Part shown: piece after piece, positions 26,174 through 35,538 of the stretch
How the letters are laid out: each line of letters opens with the position of its first letter
Position numbering within the stretch: position 1 is the first letter of the stretch
DNA from: CAIPVR01 sp049316905
GTDB taxonomy: Bacteria; Actinomycetota; Acidimicrobiia; Acidimicrobiales; Microtrichaceae
Length of the DNA: 64,000 bases
Reading direction: 5' to 3'
Assembly (NCBI GenBank): GCA_049316905.1
Contig: JBMOJH010000004.1
Location: 6,200 to 70,199 of the forward strand
Position numbers and translations under genes: made by a program
The notes under the pieces: model-generated
What the model was told of the DNA's origin: nothing
The model's input: the letters and a program-made list of their open reading frames with translations, nothing else
Databases searched by the model: none

Positions 26174-26881
26174 GTGCGGGTCGCGGGCGTCGACGGCTGC
26201 CGGGGCGGCTGGTTGGTGGTCACCGCGGCGGTCCGGCCGTTCCGACCGGATCCGGCCCGCGTGGTGCCGCACCTCGACGACCTGATCGCCGTGTTGGACG
26301 CCGGCACGCTGGCCGGGGTGGCGGTGGACATGCCGATCGGGCTGCCCGACGCCGCGCCCCGGGCGTCGGACCGCTCCGCGCGGGCCCTGCTGGGCCCCCG
26401 GCGATCGTCGGTCTTCCCCACTCCGGCCCGTGCCGTGCTCGACGCCACCGACCACGCGGACGCGGTCCGGCGTTCCCGCGACGCGCTCGGCGTGGGCCTG
26501 CCCGTGCAGGCCTGGCACCTGGTCCCGCGCATCGCCGAACTGGACCGCTTGGTGCGGGACGCAGGCCCCGGGATCCACGACCGCCTCTGGGAGACGCATC
26601 CCGAACTGGCCTTCGCCACCCTCGCCGGGGCCCCGCCCGCGCACCCCAAGCGCACCCGGGCCGGCCGCCGCGAACGCCTCTCGCTGCTCCGGCCGTGGGT
26701 CCCGCCGCGGCGCACGGCGCCGTCGGCCACCCCGCGCGGCGCGGCGCCCGACGACGTGCTCGACGCGCTGGTACTGGCACTGCGCGCCGCACAGTGGGTC
26801 GGCGGCTGGGGCCCGCCCCCGGTGGAGGTGGGCGACGGGACCACGGACCGCCACGGCCTGCCCCTGCGCGTCCGGGGCTGA
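26174..26881 (+). CDS. DUF429-like predicted nuclease-fold protein
   Basis: About 235 residues, resembling the DUF429 family (RNase H-like fold). Features: VAGVDGCRGGWLVV, VAVDMPIGLP, ETHPELAFATL and DDVLDALVLAL, spaced as in that family. The biochemical role is undetermined. Three consecutive GTG codons (26168, 26171, 26174) could start it; I prefer 26174, which puts the -10 element TAGGGT (26159-26164) 9 nt upstream. It is divergent from metG. Confidence 0.75.
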   Translation: MRVAGVDGCRGGWLVVTAAVRPFRPDPARVVPHLDDLIAVLDAGTLAGVAVDMPIGLPDAAPRASDRSARALLGPRRSSVFPTPARAVLDATDHADAVRRSRDALGVGLPVQAWHLVPRIAELDRLVRDAGPGIHDRLWETHPELAFATLAGAPPAHPKRTRAGRRERLSLLRPWVPPRRTAPSATPRGAAPDDVLDALVLALRAAQWVGGWGPPPVEVGDGTTDRHGLPLRVRG

Positions 26882-26924
26882 GCACCGACCGCAAGCCGGC
26901 GCACCCGGTCCGCGACCTGATGCG

Positions 26925-27392
26925 TCAGGGCAGCGGCGGCAGCGTGTCGAGGGCCCGCCGGAGCGTCGCTGCGGTGTCAGCCATGTGCGCGTCGTCGTGG
27001 TAGCGGGTGCGCGGCCAGAAGAAGCCCTTGAGGCCGTCGCCCCGGTTCCGGGGAACCACGTGGGCGTGCAGGTGCGGGACCGACTGCGAGACCACGTTGT
27101 TCATCGCCACGAACGCACCGGCCGAACCGGTACCCGCCCGGACCGCCGCGGTCAGACGACGCACCTGAGCGAAGAACGGCTCCACCTGCGCGGCCGGCAG
27201 GTCGGTGACCGTCTCGTGGTGCTCGACCGGCACCACGAGCGTGTGGCCCACGAACAGCGGGGACCGGTCGAGGAACGCCACGACGTCGTCGTCGCGCCAC
27301 ACCTCGTGGGCGGGCATCTCGCCGGCGACGATGCCGCAGAACACACACTCGCCGCCGGGCCCGTCGCCACCGCCGCCACCGCCCCGGGCCAT
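26925..27392 (-). CDS. HIT-family nucleotide hydrolase/transferase
   Basis: 155-residue histidine-triad protein of the HinT/Fhit-like group. CVFCGIVAGEMPAHEVWRDD and LDRSPLFVGHTLVVPVEHH precede the active-site triad HLHAHVVPR. Such proteins cleave nucleoside phosphoramidates or dinucleotides; the Cys pair at the N-terminus could bind zinc. ATG at 27392 with TACGGT 6 nt upstream. The C-terminal extension is longer than HinT. Convergent with the DUF429-like gene. Confidence 0.9.
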   Translation of the reverse strand: MARGGGGGGDGPGGECVFCGIVAGEMPAHEVWRDDDVVAFLDRSPLFVGHTLVVPVEHHETVTDLPAAQVEPFFAQVRRLTAAVRAGTGSAGAFVAMNNVVSQSVPHLHAHVVPRNRGDGLKGFFWPRTRYHDDAHMADTAATLRRALDTLPPLP

Positions 27393-27552
27393 GCGGCGAC
27401 CGTAGCCCCTGCCGGCCCGCTGGGCTCCGGGGACCCCTCCCCGGTGACCCCGAGGACGGGCGCACGCGAGGCTGCCATCGGGGTCGGACCCACCCCTGCC
27501 GCGGGTCCCTGGAACCGTGGCGCCGCCGCGCGCCACCCACCGGGAGGACCCC

Positions 27553-28410
27553 GTGAACCTCGACCGCCGCGCCGACGCGCCCACCGCCCTCGGCATCGTC
27601 CGGGGCCTCGACCCCTACGTGCTCCTCGCTCTCACGCCGTTCGACGAGGAGGTGGAGGTGGCCGTGCGCCCGCTCCCGCCGGATGACCGTTGCGGCGCGG
27701 CGATGCTGCTGGGCCTCGAGGCGCCGCCCGGTGCCACCACCGTCGCCGCCTCCTTCGTGGGCTCCACCGCCGAACGGCCGGCCGGGCAGGGCGAGCACAC
27801 CGGGCAGCGCCACCGCATCGACGTGGCGGTGGACCGCTGGGGCGAGGTCGCCTCGTCGTTGCGGCTGCTCCGGGCCGACGGCACCCCGGGCGACGACGAG
27901 CCGGCCGCGGCGGCCACCCCGGAGGGCCTCGTCGTGGACGCCCTGCACCGGGTGCTCGACCTGCCCTCGCCCGGGGACCCGCCGGCGCTCACCGAGCTGG
28001 TCACGGCGATGTGGACGATGTGCATGACGAGCCACCTCCTCGGCGCGGCGGCCCCCACCTGGGCCGAGGTCGCGGCGTTGCACCCCGCCGGGGACGAGTC
28101 CGTCGGCGACGGGCTCCCCGACGGAGCCGACACCGCCGTCCCGCCGTCACCCGAGGCGCTCGCCGCCGCGACCCGCCGGTTGACCGCCGACGGCACCACG
28201 TGGGAGCGGCTGCGGCGGGCCACGGTCATCGGTCGGTTCCCGGCCCCGGAGCTGTCACCGGAGGAGGCTGCCTGGATGGACCACACCATGTACGGGCGCT
28301 GGTACGTGCAGTCCTACCCGTCCGCCGAGTTCGTGGCCGGCCGGCTCCGCTCGTGCGGCGCGACCGCCGCGGCCTCGGGGGTGGAACAAGTCGCCCGCCT
28401 GCTCGCCTAG
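27553..28410 (+). CDS. Hypothetical protein upstream of the ABC importer
   Basis: 285 residues, no family recognised. The N-terminal ~100 residues are beta-rich and acidic; the middle is helical with MWTMCMTSHLL; the end has WMDHTMYGRWYVQSYPSAEF. No signal peptide or membrane segment. The GTG at 27553 follows a strong GGGAGGA Shine-Dalgarno site. It ends 38 bp before the ATPase of the importer, but that gap includes its own ribosome-binding site, so co-transcription is uncertain. Confidence 0.6.
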   Translation: MNLDRRADAPTALGIVRGLDPYVLLALTPFDEEVEVAVRPLPPDDRCGAAMLLGLEAPPGATTVAASFVGSTAERPAGQGEHTGQRHRIDVAVDRWGEVASSLRLLRADGTPGDDEPAAAATPEGLVVDALHRVLDLPSPGDPPALTELVTAMWTMCMTSHLLGAAAPTWAEVAALHPAGDESVGDGLPDGADTAVPPSPEALAAATRRLTADGTTWERLRRATVIGRFPAPELSPEEAAWMDHTMYGRWYVQSYPSAEFVAGRLRSCGATAAASGVEQVARLLA

Positions 28411-28448
28411 CCTCCCGGACACACCTCGACACCCAACCCCGGAGTGCC

Positions 28449-29531
28449 ATGAGCGGCGTCACGTTCCAGCAGGTCACGAAGCGCTTCGGGGACGTGGTCG
28501 CCGTGGACCAGCTCACCCTCGACGTGCTCGACGGCGAGTTCATGGTGCTGCTCGGTCCGTCCGGTTGCGGCAAGTCCACGGCGTTGCGGATGATCGCCGG
28601 CCTCGAGGAGGTGAGCGACGGGCTCCTCACCATCGGCGAGCGGGTCGTGAACCACGTGCCGCCCCAGGACCGCGACATCGCGATGGTGTTCCAGAGCTAC
28701 GCGCTCTACCCGCACATGACCGTGGCGAAGAACATCGAGTCGCCGCTCGTCGCCAACAAGCGGGCCCGCGTCGACACGGCGGAACGGGAGCGCCGGGTCA
28801 AGGAGGCCGCGTCCACGCTGGGCCTCGAGGAGTACCTCGACCGCAAGCCCGGCGAGCTGTCGGGCGGCCAGCGCCAGCGGGTGGCGCTCGCACGGGCCAT
28901 CGTCCGGCGCCCCGAGGTGTTCCTCATGGACGAGCCCCTCTCCAACCTCGACGCCAAGCTCCGCACGCAGACCCGCCTGGAGCTCGTCGAGTTGCACCGG
29001 CGCCTCGGCACCACCTTCGTCTACGTCACCCACGACCAGGTGGAGGCGATGACGATGGCGGACCGCATCGCCGTGATCGCCGACGGCCGGCTCCAGCAGG
29101 TGGGCGCCCCGCAGGCGGTCTACGAGCGTCCGGCGAACCTGTTCGTGGCCGGCTTCATCGGCAGCCCGCCCATGAACACGCTCCGGGGCGTCGTCTCGCC
29201 GGGGACGCCCGCGGCGATCACCACGCCGTCCGGCACCGTCCGGGTGGCCGACCGCGGCAGCGCCGTGGACGACACCGAAGTGGTCGCCGGGATCCGGCCC
29301 GAAGACCTCACCGTGGTCACGCCGGGCAGCGAGGGCGTGGTCGGCACGGTCGAGAACGTCGAGCTGCTCGGCCACGAACGCCACCTCGTGGTCACCTGCG
29401 ACGGCCAGGTGCTCGTGGTGCGCCAGGACAACGGCGACCCGGCCCCCGCGGTCGGCGAGGCCGTCACGCTGGCCGCCCGCCCCGAGCACGTTCACCTGTT
29501 CGACCCGGCCGGCTCGGGCCGGCTGAACTGA
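28449..29531 (+). CDS. ABC sugar importer ATPase (MalK/UgpC type)
   Basis: 360-residue ATPase of a carbohydrate-type importer. Walker A GPSGCGKS, signature LSGGQRQR, Walker B VFLMDEP and switch His in YVTHDQVEAMTMADR are intact. The C-terminal ~120 residues form the regulatory beta domain of MalK/UgpC proteins (VVAGIRPEDL). It heads a complete importer: ATPase, two permeases and a binding lipoprotein, in that order. Unlike many actinobacterial systems that share one ATPase, this one has its own. ATG preceded by GGAG. Confidence 0.95.
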   Translation: MSGVTFQQVTKRFGDVVAVDQLTLDVLDGEFMVLLGPSGCGKSTALRMIAGLEEVSDGLLTIGERVVNHVPPQDRDIAMVFQSYALYPHMTVAKNIESPLVANKRARVDTAERERRVKEAASTLGLEEYLDRKPGELSGGQRQRVALARAIVRRPEVFLMDEPLSNLDAKLRTQTRLELVELHRRLGTTFVYVTHDQVEAMTMADRIAVIADGRLQQVGAPQAVYERPANLFVAGFIGSPPMNTLRGVVSPGTPAAITTPSGTVRVADRGSAVDDTEVVAGIRPEDLTVVTPGSEGVVGTVENVELLGHERHLVVTCDGQVLVVRQDNGDPAPAVGEAVTLAARPEHVHLFDPAGSGRLN

Positions 29532-29538
29532 GGACCGC

Positions 29539-30486
29539 GTGACCGACCTGCCCGGCGCCGAGGCGGGCGCCGAGGACCTCGTCCGGGCGGCACCCACGCC
29601 GCCGCTCGGCTCCCACACCCGCGACCGCGGCCGCCGCCTCCGCGACGCGCTCCTCGCCTACCTGTTCCTGCTGCCCGCGCTGATCACCTTCGTGGTGTTC
29701 GCGTACTACCCCCTGTACCGGCTGTTCTGGTACGCCACCCACCGCCAGCCGCGGTTCCGCAACCGGCCGCCGACCTTCGTCGGCTTCTCACAGCTGTGGG
29801 ACACGCTCACCAGCCGGGATTTCACCCAGGGCCTGCTGCACTCGGCCACCTTCATGCTCTACACGGTGCCGCTCGGGCTGGCGCTCGGCGTGGTGCTCGC
29901 GGTGGCCGCGCATCGCCGCCTGAGGGGCATCAAGGTGTTCCAGACCATCTTCTCCTCCACCGTCGCCACCTCGGTCGCGGTGGCGTCAGTGGTGTTCTTC
30001 ACCCTCGTCAATCCGGAGGTGGGGTACTTCCGGAACGTCAGCTGGCTCAGCCTGAACGACCCCACCTCCGCGATGTTCGCCGTGTCGCTCAGCTCGGTGT
30101 GGCAGAACCTCGGCCTCACCTTCATCGTGGTGCTGGCCGCGCTGCAGGCCGTGCCGGAGGAGCTCAACGAGGCGGCCCTGCTCGACGGGTTCGGGGCGGT
30201 GCGCCGCTTCTTCCGGGTGACCGTCCCACTCATCTCGCCCGCGCTGCTGTTCCTGGCCATCGTGCTGGTGATCCACGCGCTGCAGGCCTACGCCCAGATA
30301 GAGATCCTCACCGGGGGCGGGCCGGCCGGCTCCACCGAGACGCTCCTCTACAAGATCGCGGACCCGAAGAACATCCGGAGCCTCGACGTGAAGGCGGGAC
30401 TGTCGATCGGCCTGTTCGTCCTGACCGGCCTGGTGGCGTTCGTGCAGTACACGCTGTTGTCGAAGCGGGTGCACTATGGCGACTGA
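29539..30486 (+). CDS. ABC importer permease 1 (MalF/UgpA type)
   Basis: 315-residue inner-membrane permease with six predicted helices and the cytoplasmic EAA loop ELNEAALLDGFGAVRRFFRVTVPLISP, which docks to the ATPase. The N-terminal ~35 residues are cytosolic. The GTG start is 7 nt after the ATPase stop. ILTGGGPAGSTETLLYKI near the end is typical of sugar permeases of this subfamily. Confidence 0.93.
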   Translation: MTDLPGAEAGAEDLVRAAPTPPLGSHTRDRGRRLRDALLAYLFLLPALITFVVFAYYPLYRLFWYATHRQPRFRNRPPTFVGFSQLWDTLTSRDFTQGLLHSATFMLYTVPLGLALGVVLAVAAHRRLRGIKVFQTIFSSTVATSVAVASVVFFTLVNPEVGYFRNVSWLSLNDPTSAMFAVSLSSVWQNLGLTFIVVLAALQAVPEELNEAALLDGFGAVRRFFRVTVPLISPALLFLAIVLVIHALQAYAQIEILTGGGPAGSTETLLYKIADPKNIRSLDVKAGLSIGLFVLTGLVAFVQYTLLSKRVHYGD

Positions 30487-31312
30487 CCGTCGGAGCCCGG
30501 GCCTGGCCGCGGTGGGGTGGTACCTATTGCTGAGCGCGCTGTCGCTGCTCGTGCTGTTCCCCGTGTACATGCTCGTGCTGCGGGCGCTGTCGAACCCCCT
30601 CGAGTACATCGCCCAGGGCCAGCCGCTCTACCCGGTCCAGCCCGAGTGGGACGTGTTCGCCACGGCCTTCAGCGAGGCCGACCTGGGCCGGGCGCTCGGA
30701 CTCTCGGCCGTGGTCACCTCGGTCATCGTGGTGGTGCAACTGCTCACCTCCGTCCTCGCCGCCTACGCGTTCGCCTTCCTGGAGTTCCCGCTGAAGAAGC
30801 TGATGTTCGTACTGGTGGTGGGCACGCTCCTGCTGCCGATCGAGGTGACGCTGATCGCCAACGTGGAGACCATGCGCACGCTGTCGTGGCTCAACTCGGT
30901 GCAGGGCCTCACGTTCCCCTTCCTCGCCACCGCCTTCGGCATCTTCCTGATCCGCCAGGGCTTCCTGGGGGTACCCGGCGACCTGCGCGACGCGGCCACT
31001 CTCGACGGCTACGGCCATCTGCGGTTCCTGTTCAAGGTGGCGATGCCCATGACCCGGCCGATCATCGGCAGCTTCGTGGTCATCTCCTTCCTCGGTGCCT
31101 GGAACCAGTACGTGTGGCCCCGGTTCGCCACGGACCGCCAGGCCTGGCAGACGGTGCAGGTGGCGCTGCGCAGCATCGGATCGGACCGCGTCGACCGCCT
31201 CAACGTGGGATTCGCGGCGGCGATCCTCGCCGCCCTCCCCCTGCTCGCGCTGCTGATCTTCTTCCAGCGGCAGATGGTGCGGGGCCTCACCGCCGGGGCC
31301 GTGAAGGGCTGA
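30476..31312 (+). CDS. ABC importer permease 2 (MalG/UgpE type)
   Basis: 278-residue permease with six predicted helices and EAA loop DLRDAATLDGYGHLRFLFKV. The C-terminus contains FLGAWNQYVWPRF, a hallmark of the MalG/UgpE side. Its ATG lies 11 nt inside the end of the first permease gene, so the pair is translationally coupled and likely made in equal amounts. Confidence 0.93.
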   Translation: MATDRRSPGLAAVGWYLLLSALSLLVLFPVYMLVLRALSNPLEYIAQGQPLYPVQPEWDVFATAFSEADLGRALGLSAVVTSVIVVVQLLTSVLAAYAFAFLEFPLKKLMFVLVVGTLLLPIEVTLIANVETMRTLSWLNSVQGLTFPFLATAFGIFLIRQGFLGVPGDLRDAATLDGYGHLRFLFKVAMPMTRPIIGSFVVISFLGAWNQYVWPRFATDRQAWQTVQVALRSIGSDRVDRLNVGFAAAILAALPLLALLIFFQRQMVRGLTAGAVKG

Positions 31313-31459
31313 CCGCCCGTCCGGCCGACGGCGCCCCGGGCGCCGCGCCGCACACGTCACAGCCCGGAAGTCACCGCGGGGTGCGCCCGACGGGCCAGAC
31401 TGTGCGGGCCCGGGCCGCGGCCCGGAGCGGCACCGGCCGTCGAACCGAAAGCGACCACC

Positions 31460-33025
31460 ATGAGCGCCACCCCGGCCCCCCATCGCCGACCCACCCGGTC
31501 CGGCGGAACCTCCGAGCGCCGGACCCGACCGTTCCTGCGGGCCCGCTGGCTGCTGGTCCCGCTCGCCGCCATCGCCGTGCTCGCCGCGGCCTGCGGCGGC
31601 GACTCGGGTTCGGGCTCCGACTCCGGATCGGGGAGCTCGGGCGGCGGGGGCGGGAAGGTGAACGCCGCCGACTGTCCGGTGAAGGACGTCGAGAACGCCA
31701 CCGCTCCGATCGACGTGACGGTCTGGCACGCGTACGTGGGCCTGCAGAAGTCCACCCTCGAGCAGCTCGCCTCCTCCTTCAACGCCTCCCAGAACAAGGT
31801 GAAAGTGAGCGTGGAGGCCCAGGGCACCTACGAGGAGCTCCTGAAGAAGTACGAGGACGCACTGGCGGACCCGAAGACCCTGCCGGACATGATCCTCACC
31901 GAGGACACCACCACGCAGTTCATGATCGACTCCGGCGCCGTGGTGCCCGCCCAGGCCTGCATCGAGGCCGACTCGACCGCGGCCGCCACGTACGACGACG
32001 TGCTGCCGTCGGTGAAGGCCGCCTACACCGTCGACGACGTGCTGTGGCCCGGGGCCTTCAGCGTGTCGAGCCCGATCTACTACGTGAACAACGCGATCCT
32101 GCGCCAGGCGAACGTGGACACCTCCACCACGCCGAAGACCCTCGACGAGCTGCGTGCCCTCGCCGAGAAGATCAAGGCCGCGAACGTGCCGGGCGTGCAG
32201 GAGCCCCTCGTCATGAAGGTTGACGCCTGGTACCTCGAGCACTGGCTCACCGGCGTCAAGCAGCCGATCGTGAACGAGGACAACGGCCGGAGCGGCCTGG
32301 CCACGAAGTCGGAGTTCGACAACAAGGTCACCCGCCAGGTCATGGACTGGTTCAAGAAGATGGTCGACGACAAGCTGCTGAAGCCGATCCCGAGCGCGAG
32401 CACCGGCATCGACGAGTACCTGGCGATCAACAACAAGACCTCCGCCATGCTCATCCAGACCTCCGCGGCGATCACGACCGTGGCGGCGCTGCTCGACGGC
32501 TCGGTGAAGGCCTCCGACATCGGCAGCGTGGCCGGTGCACCGGCGAACGTGAACTCGGGCCTCGACATCGCGGTCGGCCCGGTGCCGGGCGTCAAGGAGG
32601 CGGGCAAGGGCCAGATCGGCGGGTCCGCCTGGTACCTCGTGAAGACCGGCAACCAGGGCGCCGTGGGCGGCGCCTGGCAGTTCATGAAGTACTTCCTGCA
32701 GACGCCCAACCAGGTGAAGTGGACCGAGACGGCCTCCTACCTGCCGGTGCTCACCTCGGCCTCGTCCGATGCGGGCCTGCAGCAGTTCTTCACCACGACC
32801 ACCGCCGGGAAGTGGCTCAACGTGGCCTACCAGGGCCTCAGCAACCTGGATCCGAACTTCCCCGGCCCGGTGATCGGCCCCTACAAGGAGTTCCGCGCCG
32901 ACGTGCGCGACGCCCTCGACGGCGTGGCCCTCGCCGGCACGCCGACCTCGACGGCGATCACGACGGCGAACGGGAAGTTCCAGACGGCGCTCGACGCCTA
33001 CGCGAAGGACGTCGGCGGCGGCTGA
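31460..33025 (+). CDS. ABC importer substrate-binding lipoprotein (UgpB/MalE-like)
   Basis: 521-residue family-1 extracellular solute-binding protein. After an Arg-rich start the signal peptide ends in the lipobox LAAAC, so it is lipid-anchored; a Ser/Gly linker follows. The domain begins VTVWHAYVGLQKSTLEQLASSF, as in UgpB-type proteins, which bind glycerol-3-phosphate or oligosaccharides. The ligand cannot be told from the sequence. The 147-bp gap after permease 2 shows no clear promoter or hairpin, so it is probably the last gene of the operon. Confidence 0.92.
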   Translation: MSATPAPHRRPTRSGGTSERRTRPFLRARWLLVPLAAIAVLAAACGGDSGSGSDSGSGSSGGGGGKVNAADCPVKDVENATAPIDVTVWHAYVGLQKSTLEQLASSFNASQNKVKVSVEAQGTYEELLKKYEDALADPKTLPDMILTEDTTTQFMIDSGAVVPAQACIEADSTAAATYDDVLPSVKAAYTVDDVLWPGAFSVSSPIYYVNNAILRQANVDTSTTPKTLDELRALAEKIKAANVPGVQEPLVMKVDAWYLEHWLTGVKQPIVNEDNGRSGLATKSEFDNKVTRQVMDWFKKMVDDKLLKPIPSASTGIDEYLAINNKTSAMLIQTSAAITTVAALLDGSVKASDIGSVAGAPANVNSGLDIAVGPVPGVKEAGKGQIGGSAWYLVKTGNQGAVGGAWQFMKYFLQTPNQVKWTETASYLPVLTSASSDAGLQQFFTTTTAGKWLNVAYQGLSNLDPNFPGPVIGPYKEFRADVRDALDGVALAGTPTSTAITTANGKFQTALDAYAKDVGGG

Positions 33026-33096
33026 CCCCCACCCCCCGCACCCCGGGGACATAGGGGTCGTCAGTCGCCTCTGGAGCGAGTCAACCTCCGCAGACG

Positions 33097-33110
33097 CGCC
33101 ACGGGTGGCG
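33097..33110. terminator. Short hairpin between convergent importer and dprE1 genes
   Basis: CGCCAC (33097-33102) and GTGGCG (33105-33110) form a 6-bp stem with a 2-nt loop, 72 nt after the binding-protein stop and 12 nt from the dprE1 stop. Weak, no U-tract. Confidence 0.35.
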
Positions 33111-33121
33111 ACGGAGGGCGC

Positions 33122-34483
33122 TCAGCAGAGGCCGAGGCGACGGCCGAGGTCGCTACGGAAACGTCCCTCGGGGTCGACCTTGTCCCGCACGTCGCGCCAC
33201 TCGGCGAGCCGCGGGTACATCGCCGGCACCAGCTCGGGGCGCACCCGGCTGTCCTTCGCCAGGTAGATCGAGCCGCCGGCGGCCACGACGACCTCGTCGA
33301 GCTCGTCGAGCAGCCGGTCCAGGCCGGGCAGCACCGGGAGGTCGAGCGCCAGCGTCCAGCCCTTACGCGGGAAGGACAGGTAGCCCGGGTCGGCCGGGCC
33401 GAATCGCTTGAGCACGGCGAGGAAGCTCGACATCCCGCTCTCCGAGAGCCGCTCCACAGCGGTGCGCACCACCTCGGACGCCTCGTCGGGCACCACGAAC
33501 TGCCACTGCAGGAAGCCGCGGGGCCCGTAGATCCGGTTCCACTCGGCGATCATGTCGAGCGGGTGGAAGAACGCCTCGATCGTCTGGAGCTCACCGCGCC
33601 GGCGGACCGGCGCCTTGCGGTACCAGAGCTCGTTGAACGCCCGCACCGTCAGGTGGTTCAGCAGGCCCGACGGCACCAGGTCGGGCGGCGACGGCAGCTG
33701 CCGCGGGTGGTACGCGTACGGGTCCGCGACACCCGAGGCGAGCGCCTCCTCCCGGGTCGCGAACCGGCCACGCTGAAGGATCGACCGGCCCATGTGCCGG
33801 CCGCGGGCCACCAGGTCGATCCAGGCCACGGAGTACTCGTAGCGGTCGTCGCCCTCGACCATCATCGACATCACATCGTCGAGGTCGCTGGCCCGGTCGG
33901 TGTCGACGCTGATCAGGCTGGAGCCCACCGGGGTCATGCGGATGGTCGCGTCGAGCACCAGGCCGGTGAGGCCCATGCCGCCGACCACCGCCCAGAACAC
34001 CTCCGGATCGCTGTCGGGTGAGACCTCCCGCACCTCGCCCCGACCGTCGACGAACCGCAGCGACAGCACGTGCTCACCGAACGAGCCCTTCACGTGGTGG
34101 TTCTTCCCGTGGATGTCCGCGGCGATCGCCCCGCCGACGGTCACCATGCGCGTGCCCGGCGTGACCGGCACGAACAGACCGTGCGGCACGAGCCAGCGCA
34201 TCAGGTCGTCGAGGCTGGTCCCGGCGCGGGCCCGCACCACCCCGTCGGCCAGGTCGATGTCGATCAGGCCCGACATCGACGGGCCCCACACCACGGTGCC
34301 GCCGGCGTTCTGCGCGCAGTCGCCGTAGCCGCGCCCCAGACCGCGGCCCAGCACACCCCGGCCGTCGGCCGCCAGCACCGCATCCACCGCGTCCTGCTCG
34401 GAACCCGGGCGGAGGACCGTGCTGCGCGTCGGGGCCGTCCGGCCCCACCCGCAGAGGAGTTCGTCGGTCTCGACAGGTCCCAT
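33122..34483 (-). CDS. dprE1: Decaprenylphosphoryl-ribose oxidase (DprE1-like)
   Basis: 453-residue FAD enzyme of the vanillyl-alcohol-oxidase family; DprE1 oxidises decaprenylphosphoryl-ribose on the way to the arabinose donor of the cell wall. FAD contacts: GRGLGRGYGDCAQNAGGTVV and VTVGGAIAADIHGKNHH. The catalytic Lys is kept (Lys410 in YLAKDSR). The residue aligned with the drug-reactive Cys387 of the mycobacterial enzyme is Ala379 in GWTLALDLP. It is 7 nt downstream of the synthase gene that makes its substrate; the DprE2 partner is not in this window. Confidence 0.88.
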   Translation of the reverse strand: MGPVETDELLCGWGRTAPTRSTVLRPGSEQDAVDAVLAADGRGVLGRGLGRGYGDCAQNAGGTVVWGPSMSGLIDIDLADGVVRARAGTSLDDLMRWLVPHGLFVPVTPGTRMVTVGGAIAADIHGKNHHVKGSFGEHVLSLRFVDGRGEVREVSPDSDPEVFWAVVGGMGLTGLVLDATIRMTPVGSSLISVDTDRASDLDDVMSMMVEGDDRYEYSVAWIDLVARGRHMGRSILQRGRFATREEALASGVADPYAYHPRQLPSPPDLVPSGLLNHLTVRAFNELWYRKAPVRRRGELQTIEAFFHPLDMIAEWNRIYGPRGFLQWQFVVPDEASEVVRTAVERLSESGMSSFLAVLKRFGPADPGYLSFPRKGWTLALDLPVLPGLDRLLDELDEVVVAAGGSIYLAKDSRVRPELVPAMYPRLAEWRDVRDKVDPEGRFRSDLGRRLGLC

Positions 34484-34490
34484 TCGGCCC

Positions 34491-35411
34491 TCAGGTGTAC
34501 ACGGCGAGGAAGAGGAAGACCACCAGCATGACGCCCATCAGCTGCATGGTGCGGTCCTCGGACAGGACCTCCTCGGGGGCGGAGCCCTTCCCCTGGTCCA
34601 CCAGCAGGGCGTAGCGGAGGATCGCGATGACGAACGGGATGATCGACAGCTGCACCCATGGCGTGGCGAACCGGTCGGTCTTGCCGCTCTCCACGGCCCA
34701 CTGGCAGAAGCTCATCATGACCGCAGCGGCCGCGGCGGCCCGCACCAGCCCGAGGTATTCCACGCTGTAGGCGCCCAGGGTCGGCCGCAGCGCGGCCGCC
34801 TCCTCCCCCAGCTCCTTCTTCTCGGCGAAGCGTTTCGCGGCCGCGATGAACAGCGACCCGAACAGCGAGACCAGGAGGAACCACTCGGAGACCTCCACGC
34901 CCGCGGCGTACGCGCCGCCGAGCAACCGGAGGATGAACCCCGACGACAGGATCACCAGATCCATCACCGGGATCTGCTTCAGCCACATCGAGTAGGCGGT
35001 GGTCAGCACCGCGTACCCCGCCACCACACCGGCGAGCGTGATGTTGATCGTCAGCGCGAGGGCCACGCCCCCCAGGAAGAGGACCACCGCCATGACGATG
35101 GCGAGGGGGACGGGCACGGCACCGCTGGCGATCGGCCGGTTGCGCTTGGTCGGGTGCCGCCGGTCGGAGTCCACGTCGAGGACGTCGTTGAGCAGGTAGG
35201 TGGCCGACGAGACCATGCAGAACGCCACGAACCCCAGGACCGTGAGGCGCAGGTAGTACCAGGTGGTCAGCACGCCGGCCGCGGCGGGCGCCACGAACAC
35301 GAGCACGTTCTTGGCCCACTGCTTGGGTCGGCAGGCCTTCACCATCGACACGGGCAGCGCCGGTCGCGGTGGACGGTCGCTGGCCGTTGCTGGAGTTCGC
35401 TGCTCGGTCAC
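34491..35411 (-). CDS. ubiA: Decaprenyl-phosphate phosphoribosyltransferase (UbiA family)
   Basis: 306-residue polytopic membrane prenyl-phosphate transferase, predicted to join decaprenyl phosphate and phosphoribosyl pyrophosphate (DPPR synthase). The first Asp motif LLNDVLDVDSDRRHPTKRNR and a second, YSMWLKQIPVMDLVILSSG, match this branch of UbiA rather than quinone prenyltransferases. About nine membrane segments. The operon order synthase then dprE1 supports the assignment. The GTG at 35411 precedes a Pro-rich cytosolic N-terminus. Confidence 0.88.
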   Translation of the reverse strand: MTEQRTPATASDRPPRPALPVSMVKACRPKQWAKNVLVFVAPAAAGVLTTWYYLRLTVLGFVAFCMVSSATYLLNDVLDVDSDRRHPTKRNRPIASGAVPVPLAIVMAVVLFLGGVALALTINITLAGVVAGYAVLTTAYSMWLKQIPVMDLVILSSGFILRLLGGAYAAGVEVSEWFLLVSLFGSLFIAAAKRFAEKKELGEEAAALRPTLGAYSVEYLGLVRAAAAAAVMMSFCQWAVESGKTDRFATPWVQLSIIPFVIAILRYALLVDQGKGSAPEEVLSEDRTMQLMGVMLVVFLFLAVYT

Positions 35412-35538
35412 GGTCCCTGTCCACGTCGCCCGATTCCGGTGGCGGGAACCACCGGGCCGCCCCCGAGGGGCGCCCCGCCGAGTCTAACGGCGCCCGGCCG
35501 GAGGTCCGCGGTCCCCGGCCCCGGGCGGGCCGAGGTCC

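Noticed and set aside
28411..33025. Glycerol-3-phosphate as the assured substrate of the ABC importer
   Set aside because: The binding protein resembles UgpB at its start, but sugar-binding proteins share this pattern and no glycerophosphodiesterase or sugar hydrolase is adjacent. Left as carbohydrate-type.
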